The notes under the pieces are model-generated. The model ran no database searches. It was given only the letters and a program-made list of their open reading frames with translations, and was not told the origin of the DNA. From Unio delphinus (taxonomy: Eukaryota; Mollusca; Bivalvia; Unionida; Unionidae): a stretch of 64,000 nucleotides of DNA. The position numbers and the translations under genes were made by a program. The DNA lies in the NCBI GenBank assembly GCA_029339505.1, contig JAQISU010000246.1, positions 1,638,501 through 1,702,500 of the forward strand, written 5' to 3'. Below are positions 1-9,704 of the stretch, in pieces. Positions within the stretch are counted from its first letter, which is position 1. Each line of letters begins with the position of its first letter.

Positions 1-405
1 CGTAGCAGTAAATCATAAGTAACATGTGACCGCCTTACATTGTAGGACTACCCCACCCCATCATCAAAGTGTCGACGTCCTACACATAGAAAATGCATGT
101 TATTAAAGAGTATCTATACACATATTAAAGGTGAAATTCTAAGTTTACAACGCTACAGGCCATTTTTTTCAACAACCGATATTTTATTATTCATTAAAGA
201 AAATACCCAATGTTTTCCATTCTTTAAAATCCCTGAAAACATGTCCAAACATGAATTTCGAACAGCTATCAAATACTCATAAAAACAACAATTACAGGCT
301 ACAATTCTTAGAAACATAACAAGATGATATTTCTTAGATATATTTTTAAAAAAACGTGTGTACTATGTAGGCGACGTGCTTTCCTCACTGGCAGTGATAT
401 CTCAC

Positions 406-516
406 CTTGCCAAGAAACCTTCCTTTCATGTATCTTTTACCATTTGACGGGTTTACAACCAAGTCTGGAATATGATCTTTTTTAACTTCTTCTCTTCTAG
501 TTGCACTGCCTGACAT
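406..516 (-). CDS. PLK1: Polo-like kinase 1, first coding exon (5' end of gene only)
   Basis: Read on the minus strand, an ATG at 516-514 opens 37 codons that end exactly at a consensus donor (AAG|GTGAG, GT at 405-404). The peptide begins MSGSATRREEVKKDHIPDL and ends with NGKRYMKGRFLGK. This matches the segment of metazoan PLK1 that leads into the kinase glycine loop (human: [20 protein letters not shown]); the remaining loop residues GGFA would start the next exon. RGRFLGK favours PLK1 over PLK2/3 (KGKVLGK, KGRLLGK in human). PLK1 is a mitotic Ser/Thr kinase acting at centrosomes, kinetochores and midbody. The rest of the kinase domain and the polo boxes must lie left of base 1; I found no GGFA-coding exon in 1-405. 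The gene is divergent from PINX1. Paralog assignment rests on only 37 residues. Confidence 0.75.
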
Positions 517-856
517 CTTAGATGGTTGTGATAAATTTTTAAAGCTGTCAAGATGTTAAACATGAAAGTGTTTTAATATCACTGTGCCTCCTGTTTCCGA
601 TGTAATCTCTTTCGCTGGATTTCAAATTTGCCCGTACTAAGTTGATATACATAACAAAATTTTGATTGGCCAATATTCAAGCAATCGAATTTTCATTGGC
701 TTAGCCAAGCCGCCATCTGGCGGACAAGTTTGAGCTGGTTCTGTTGGAGTTTCTTTTAAGCATTTTTATTAGTCAGAATACAAGAAATGTAGCCAATGAA
801 ATAAACATTTACTTAATCAGTAAACGGAAACGGAAATATTTCATTTGGAACTAATC
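517..856. promoter_or_regulatory. Bidirectional PLK1/PINX1 promoter region
   Basis: These 340 bp separate the two divergent ATGs and hold both promoters and 5' UTRs. Visible motifs: ATTGG at 665-669 and at 695-699 (CCAAT in the PLK1 direction, 30 bp apart), an overlapping forward CCAAT at 670-674, another forward CCAAT at 793-797, TTTGAA in the PLK1 direction at 626-621 (CHR-type), and GCCGCCATCT at 709-718, whose complement AGATGGCGGC is a YY1-type core inside a near-palindrome at 710-723. There is no clear TATA box. Paired CCAAT boxes upstream of a CHR are known from G2/M promoters; that they act here is inference. Confidence 0.6.
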
Positions 857-929
857 ATGGCAATGTTGGCTGAGCCACGCCGTAAGCAAAAAATATCTCT
901 TAACCCTAGGGGAACAAATTGGAGCAATG
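857..929 (+). CDS. PINX1: PINX1 coding exon 1
   Basis: ATG at 857; 73 nt ending in AAT G|GTAAAG. It encodes the conserved N-terminus MAMLAEPRRKQKISLNPRGT plus NWSN and leaves one base, which joins AC of exon 2 to make Asp (WSNDSSKFGQ), exactly as expected for PINX1. A second in-frame ATG lies two codons downstream. Confidence 0.9.
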
Positions 930-3692
930 GTAAAGCGAATAAATCATATAATTTAAATGTAATGTAAATATTTTATACTTCGAGTCAGTTTAATTCCCTT
1001 ACTGGGGGTAGTAATTCAAAATGTTCCGTTATTTTGGAAGTAGCCTATTTTCGAAAAACACATTTTATAGTTTTGAATTTTCGTACAATTTTAGTTTTGT
1101 CCATACCGTATGATACGGGTATAGATTTATTCGGACCAGTTTACGAACTGAATCGATTACGGAACTACTTGACCCGTAGCACAGTCGGCCATTTAACGAA
1201 CTCTCCCAACAACTAACTCTTCTTACCCTAGTCCTACAATGTAAGCCCCGACGCTGATATTTATGTTTGCTCGCGTCTGGGTCTTACTGCCTAAATAGCA
1301 GCGCTGTGTAGTGTTTTTAAATATACTAAACAGAGAATAAGAGGTGAAATTTTCATACTTGGCAATGAGTATCAACATTTATCCACATATTTAAGAGTTA
1401 TTGATCTACTTACTTTGCTGTCTGATCGTGATCGACTCTAACGCTGACACTAGGAAATGAACGCATTTTTCATGTTCCTTTGAAACACGTTTCAATGCCA
1501 TGGTGGCTGAGGAATGCTGAAGTAAGTTTCAATAAAGCTGTTTTATTTTCACGAAACGAAATTATTTCTATATTGCCTATTTGAACAGCAAGCAATATTT
1601 CGTTTCTTTCAAACAATATTTCCGATTAGAACCTAACTTAAACATACTTCGGCATACCTCGACAACTGTCGCATTTCAGCAAATTCAAATGTATGTCAAG
1701 TGAACAAAAAATGCGTCCGTTTGCAAGTGTCAACTATTGATTCCATTTGGATAAAAACAGCGCAGTAAGTATAATTAATTAAACATATATTAGTGGAAGA
1801 GTGTCTATATAGGTTGCCAAGTATGTTCGATATTCCTGAAACTTTGATTTATCGTTCCGATGTCGACGACATCGGAACTAACTACACTATGGCGTCATTA
1901 GGCTCGTAAGACGTAGCACTCAAATCAAGATCAACATGTGATACGTCTTACGGGTAGGACTATTCTTACCCCAAATCGGCATATTAACGTACTAAACATA
2001 TTGAGCTCTAGTCCTACCTGTAAGACATATCACATGTTGATTTGATTTAAGTGCTATGTCTTACGATCCGAATAACGGCCTTGTATAGTCTGTTCCGATG
2101 TCGACATATAACATATGTATCATACATACAATAAAAGACTGTTCACTAAATCTGTAATCGTTTTCACTGTTTTTTTCGTATCCTTTTAATCATGAAAATA
2201 TGGCATGAAACTATTACAAATATGTTTGATTAACCATATTATACATGTACATTCGTCATTGTAGTTATATCTCCTGTATGTGACAGCTGAACATCATTAT
2301 TCACATGATCATTGATCTGATATAATCATTATGACTTAACCGTATTTTCCGGCATACAAGTCGATACTTTTTTACTTGAAAGTCAGGGCTTCGTCTTATA
2401 CTCCGAATCGACGTTTATATGGATTGTGTCATTGAAAGTTTATATAAGTTACATTTGTAACTTCAGGTAATAAAATGAACTACAACATGGATGTGATTTC
2501 AATTATAATAAAACAAGCATGGACTGTTTATTCATCTGTGTCAGTTGATAACAGAATATTGTTCAGAAGTAAAATCACAAACATGTTAGCATCGGTAATG
2601 CAATTTCATGATTGCCGGTAATATGGAATGTCATACAACGATACCATTACTAGTGTAAAATACGCAGCCAAGATATTGACCTGGCCTTGTCTATACTCCA
2701 AATTGACTTATATATGGATGAAGGATGGAAAATAAGTCGAATTGGTGAATTCGACTTATACTCCACATCGACTTATAGGCCAGAATATACGGTATTTTAT
2801 ATTTTATAAGAAGATAAAATGAATAAAATATTTATACTTAATTAAGTGCTTACACGAAATTTAAAAACAAAAGAAAAATAACTAATGTATTTTATAAAAT
2901 GTTTTGTAACGTAGAATGGTAACGTATGTGTTGTAGTGTAAAACATGGATATATTTTAAAATTCAAGCAACTTAAATGTACACATTTGTGTGCAATTAAA
3001 ATGACCTGAACTTATATACAGTCTCACATTTAGAAAACAACATTATTAGCCGATAAAAGTGATGGAGTCCCCTCACGTGTACTGTTTAAATAGCATATGT
3101 ATTTCACTAACATGAAGCAAATGCATTGTTAATTAATTCCATTTCAACATCAGACATTTTGAATATTATACCCATAAATAATCTGTAGAACACAGCATCA
3201 TTTTAGAGAACGAGACTGCTTTGACACCTTTGTTTAAGACAAAACTGCATTGCATACAAGGAGTTTTCATCTTACAAGATTCTGTCTTCTTGGCATCGGA
3301 TTTAAATTTGTACATCTCTGCATCAGCTCTTTTACTTTTTGGTGTTAATTCTGGCAACAGTCATAGTATTTTACTCAGTCGCTCAAATTTTGTTTTTTTT
3401 GTCTTTATTTTCTCAGGTTTGAAATGTCAGATTTCAGAATACCTACATTTTTGTGGGCACGCGCAAGAGCCCTACGCCTGATTATCTTAAAACATATTCC
3501 TTTGTTACTTTTAGTGAAAACGTGTTAGCCACATTGATTTGTGCCTCATTAGTGAATTTGGGTGTCAAAAGCAATGAATCAATGCAGCTTTAATTTTAAC
3601 ATGTTTCTCCAATCTGCTCGTATCTTCAGTTAAGGATTGTAAAGATTTGGGAAACATTCTAATATGTAATATGTGATGTACGAAAAGTATAT

Positions 3693-3758
<66 letters not shown>

Positions 3759-6700
3759 GGGGCTCATATTGCATTATTTCTTTCCAATGATCTTGCCCAG
3801 TTCTCTGCTTATGTTCTATGTAACCACTCGCACTGGGTCATAACATCGAGGGAGGTCATTCCCTTGATAATGTAGCTAAATCCAGTTAATGTCCCTTCTT
3901 ACTAAGAGAGAGACGTTACATCATGCTACAGTTTTCTGTAAAGTCAGCTCTCACATAGTATTTTATAGTCTGTAAACAGAAATCATTACATGAGCAAAAC
4001 CAGCCCAAACATCTAGTTTTGCTGCTTACAGCTATATCATTCCCTAGATGCCTATTTGAGTTTCTCCGAGTTTAAGTCTTTATACAAGGGATTTACATTC
4101 TCAGTGATAACATAAAGGTAAGAGGTGTACCTCTCTCATGACACTACATTTCTATACATAATACACCATGTATTATGAAAAATCCGTTGGTGATAAAGAA
4201 TTACTGGTAAGAGATTTTCTTAACATTTCAGACAGCTCCAAATTTGGTCAGAGGATGTTGGAGAAAATGGGCTGGACAAAGGGGCGAGGGCTTGGTGCTA
4301 AAGAACATGGACAGACTGAGCATGTAAAAGTAACTTTGAAGTCTGACAAAAAAGGTACACATTTAACTTAATGGTTGTATAGCTAATTTTGAAAGCTTAC
4401 GATTTTAATAAACTAACTTTAGAATTAAAAGCACAAAGATTTCCTTTGGAGTTGCAAACTGCAAGTGCAGTTTTTTTTCCACTCATCTTTGCATTCAAGG
4501 ACATCTTCCCTTATCTCCTTTATATGGCATTAAATGTTTGTTAAATACTATTTCTTTTTGAGGGCATGCATATTTTTGGGGTTAAATGACAAGAATAGTT
4601 GATGTTTCAGCAAAAACAGTGATAATAATGATAACAAAAACTAGATGTACTTACACAGGGTTTTCAATAGATGCATACCCATGGGTTTTGACAAGTAGAA
4701 ATTTAACTATGACATGAAGGTAAATTTAACTATGATCAAATATCACCATTGGTATGTTTTAACATCAGTTGATAATCAAATCATTAGGGCGGCTTGCGAA
4801 GCCAGTTGTCATGGCAGTGGATCAACTCAAATTGCTTTCTTGGCAATTTGCTCATTTTGGTGGAATGTTTAAAAATTCATAAACATTTATTACTTCACTG
4901 TATTAATGTCTGATAAATATTGGTTTTTGTTTGATTGTGTTTTAAATTATAATCAGACAAAATGCAAATATATGGCTATATATATGGGAATATATAAGCC
5001 TGTTTTCAGCAAAAGATTGTTTTATTGGCAATTAATTTTCTTTCATGAGCGAAACGCTTAAAATCTTGAACAATTTAGTCAGTCATTCAGAAAACTTTAA
5101 AGGATATAATACGCTGTGCATACATCTGAACTTCAAATCACATTGGTGATCTCAGAAATGATCAGTGGGTGATGAATATTCTGACCCTCACACTCCAAAG
5201 ACACAGAAATATTGTGTCAACTCTTAGGAGAAAACATCTGCCATGTGTGAATTAGTTCTTTCATTCTTGAATATATGTCACATGTTTCACATATGTCACC
5301 CACCATTGTTTAGCTTTCCATCTGGATCTCTTATAGATGTGTACTGTTTTATACTAAAAGTGAGTATAAAAACATTGCTTTGGTCCTTGTAATGTCACAT
5401 TGTTGTAATGAGTATTAATGAATTCATCAAGGAATTCATCTAAAGACATTGACAGTTCCAGTGATGTTAATCCATAAATTAGTGACTTCAACCATCCAGT
5501 GTTACTGAAACAGTGGAGATGCAGGATAAGACATTGACAGTTCCAGTGATGTTAATCCATAAATTAGTGACTTCAACCATCCAGTGTTACTGAAACAGTG
5601 GAGATGCAGGATAATGATGGAATCAATGTGCCTGGTCGAAGAATCAAATTTCTCTTGTCAAACTTTTGTTGAACAGTAAGTTGGAAATAATGTTACTGTT
5701 CATTATTGTAAGTTCTTGCTTATGTAGAACAGTTTGCCAAATGGTATGTATTTGATAGGGAATATTTCTAACTGTATTACGACTCATTGCATCATCTGTA
5801 CATTGTACTTTCACTCGATTCACATTGAAATTCACTTGCCTATTTCGTTTGGTTCCGCAAATCATAGGTATGAAGATATAAATAAGATTAAAAGTTCAAA
5901 AAGAACACCACAGACATTAAAAGGATAACTTAATTCTGTCTAAATTTTGTGCTCAGAGGGATTTTTCCATGCAGTTTGAACAGTCAGCTTGGTTACTGCC
6001 ATTGAGTCTGTAAATATGTGTGTAGACAGTGCATTTGTAGATAGCTGTCAGGGTGGCAAAGTATGAATATCTAGGTAGAAAATAATTTTTGTCGTCTATT
6101 TTAAAACCATCAATTATATATTTTTACATGACGGATATTATCTGTGACACATTAAAATCCCAAAACTGAATCTAATTGTTTTAGTAGATTTATTACATGA
6201 TTGCCATTATATTTAAATGCCTTATAATTATTTTATTGTAATTCTTTAAAAAGCCACTGCAATCTCCGACCACACTGCTCAAGCACACTAGCACTAAAAT
6301 TATTTTTCCATTGAGATCATGCTACAATGACAGTATTTTACAGTCAATCAAATAAATTAAGCTATTAATATATACAGAAATTTAATAATAGAATTAATTT
6401 CCTTTTAATATGGTGTATTACAGCATTGACTTTAGTCAAACAGGACTGCTTTGTATTATCAGAAGTTGATATTGTTTTGACAAACACTGTGTTGATGCAA
6501 AGTCACTATGTGATATTCAAAGGTATGATCTATCTCCCATTATTATATAAAAAGCATTTTTAAGTTTTCAATTATTATCGTTTTGATATATAACAAACAC
6601 TAGTCAAGGTGTTACAATATGAAACCTTCATAGATGTATGGGCATATTTTTACATATAAAATAATTTGAGTGGTTGATAATTGAATATGTTGAAAATATA

Positions 6701-9644
6701 ATAAGTCTAAAATAATCCCATGCCTGTTTCATATACCAAAAATGTACACACAGTAACGCATAGAAAGAGAAACACTTTTACAATAATGAGATTGTATGTT
6801 TCTTACTTTACAAATATTTCTCATTGTTCAGCAGGAGACAAGAAATTTTAAATTTCATTTGTTTCCACCAATTATGAGGAGTCCTATCTATGGGCTAATG
6901 TAACATTTGGTGGTAATATGAGGATGCAGTGTTTTGGCACACTCATGCTACTCTCTTGTACCTTTGCTTGTTAGTCCCCCAAATTGAATTTATATTCTCA
7001 GTGGATCCAATTATCTTTGCATTGGATGTGGCCAAGGCTGATCCTCGGTAATATCCTTACTCTTTAATGAAAAAGGTTATTCCTTGTGCTTTTTTTAATT
7101 ATATATGCAGCAGCAACATGCACATATTAACGATATTAAATGTAATTTGTGTGTGTGTGTATTTGTATAAGTTATGGGGTAAAGGATGTAGTATGTATGG
7201 ACATGAATTTGTGGTTTGACCCTGGGGAAGCCAGTATTCTGGAACTTGCTTGGTCGCCGTAATTGGAGGACAGAATTTTCATCAAACAGTTGGGGTATTT
7301 TCCTCCTACAGAAGTACCAGCTATGCCATTAGTTTTACTTGCTAAATATTTTTCCTTTGTTACTGGTCAGACTGAACTTAGTTGAAATGCAAAATATGAT
7401 CATCTTGCATTGATTACTCTGTTTAGTGAGCCAGTCATGTGTTGTTTACATAAATATTTACATTTGTGCCATAAAATCTGTCTGTACCTGTAATTCCTTG
7501 AAAATTTTCCTATTGATAGAAATATTGTAATTATCCCAACCTTGTGCATTATTCTATAGCTATTCGCTTCTGTGGTTTCTTCAGGTGTTGGATGCAGTAG
7601 AAATTTTGCTGAGAAATGGATTGAACATCAGGATGATTTTAATATGCTGCTAGCCAGTTTGAACCAAGATCACTCTCAGGGTAACAAGGCATGTGACGAC
7701 AAAATTGATTCCAGCATCACTCAAGTCAGCAGCTTGGAAGCGAAGTCCAAACTATCAAGAAGTCGTGTGCAGTAAATATATATTTTTTTGGATGAATTGA
7801 AAATCATTGTTATCATTGATAAAGTGAGCTTGAGTCAATATTACTTCATTATCATTGGTTTTTAGCATTTGTATATCCTCTAAGCTTATGCCAGAGTAAA
7901 TTGAATGTATGCTTGAATGATTTGATTAGTATTCAGAATGCTCTCTAATTTGTCATTCACTTTAATTGTCTTGCCCCTTGTATACTGTCTAGACAAGGAA
8001 ACCCATATTATATTTGCTAAAGCTACCATAATATACTCACTTATCAGTTGATATTTTTTCTGTGCATTAAGGGGGTCATCTTACAAGCACCACATACCAT
8101 TACTAAAAAAATAATTATAGGGGTAATAATTGGAAACTGGATAGTTGCATTACATTTACAAAATTCTCTAAATTTAAATATTTTTTATAGCAAAAAGTAT
8201 CAAGGCAGCCATCTTGACTTTAGTGCAGAGATTTGTGTACTGCATATATGTAGGTATGATGATGAGAAATACCTTACTTTTTAGCTATCAGAAGTTTACC
8301 AAGGGCAAAGACCTGTCATCCAAGTCACTACATGACCTGGCCTGTGTGTTTGGACAGCGCAAGAGCAAGTCCGAGGTGAGATCATAGACACAGTTACATT
8401 ACATTAACTAACATATACTATCAACATTGCAGTAATAAAAGAAAAAAAAATGAAGTGATCTGTAATATTCATATAATATATTTTTGGTTGTATAACAAAT
8501 CTTTAAAGTATAGCTGTCATTTGTGAAGTTAAAAAATTCCATATATGCTTGCTTAAACATAGAGTCCATCTGTAGACTGCACTGACCCAGACTACTGTCA
8601 CATAATGCACTGGAAGATCTGGGTTTGTTAGGAGTAATCAGTAGTACAAACAACAAGCACAGTTTGCTACAGCCAGATCAGGATCTGTGTTGTTTGCAGT
8701 GGACTTTACTTTTAAGCAAGAAATATGATATATGATCTTTCCATAGCTGCCAACCCTCGTGAATTTTGTGACTTTTTCAGTGATTCACAGATTCATGCCT
8801 AGTCTTTGTTTTGTTTTTTATGAAGTAATGCCATTTTTCAGCACAATATAGGCTATACATGGTGGCCATTATTAATGGTGGTGGAGGAAGAACCCAGAAA
8901 AACCCGGAAAGAAGAACCACCGACCCACGAGAAGCTACTGGCAAGCTTTTTCACATAACTACATTAGCCGAATCTGATACTTGAACCCACGCAGAGGTGA
9001 GGTGGCAGTGATCTGTAACGTTATGCCTAGTCAGTTAAGCTCTAGTCATGATATTGGCAGTTGCCAAAATGGTCCGGTACTACTGGTTGTTATATTAGTG
9101 AACTATCGTTGATTGGTACAGTTGGCCTGGTAGCAAGCATTTTAGCATATATATATATTAGTAGTTTACAAATGATTTTAAGAGAAACTGGCACCTAACT
9201 AAAATATTGTTCTGTGCATGTGCCACCAACACTGATTTGAATTACCATTTGACACCGCATCTTAAAAATGTCTTCACCACCAAGGTAAAAATAGTTTCCT
9301 CTGACCCTTGTTACACCATTTTATATTTTTGGAGATTCATGTTGTTGTGTAGGGTCAATGACCATTCCATATCAAAATGTTCGCCAATGATGTAGCTACT
9401 TACTGGTTGGCCCAGCAAACTTAAACGACCTTTCATAGAGATATACATGCATGAAATCGATGCGAATATGATTTATTTTCTCATAAATCGTGAGCTTGGG
9501 GTAGCAAAAAGCACATTATGGTTGGGAAAATTTAGAACTCAAAGCAGATTTTATCTCTGGAATATTTAAAGTCAACAATGGAAGAAATGCAAGGTTCCAA
9601 CGCTGCAGCAGTTTTCTTGTTGACCCAGTAATAAGCATTTTAGC

Positions 9645-9704
<60 letters not shown>

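Larger units (their letters stand above)
34..1245. repeat. Inverted 17-bp match flanking PLK1/PINX1 first exons
   Basis: CTTACATTGTAGGACTA at 34-50 recurs as its exact reverse complement at 1229-1245. Both ends resemble the arms of the hairpin element at 1868-2102, so these are probably two degraded copies of that family, not one element spanning the promoter. Confidence 0.45.

Noticed and set aside
4168..4231. Upstream extension of PINX1 exon 2 with its own ATG (MYYEKSVGDKELL)
   Set aside because: The sequence before the AG at 4230-4231 is intronic; the true N-terminus is exon 1 at 857, matching the family.
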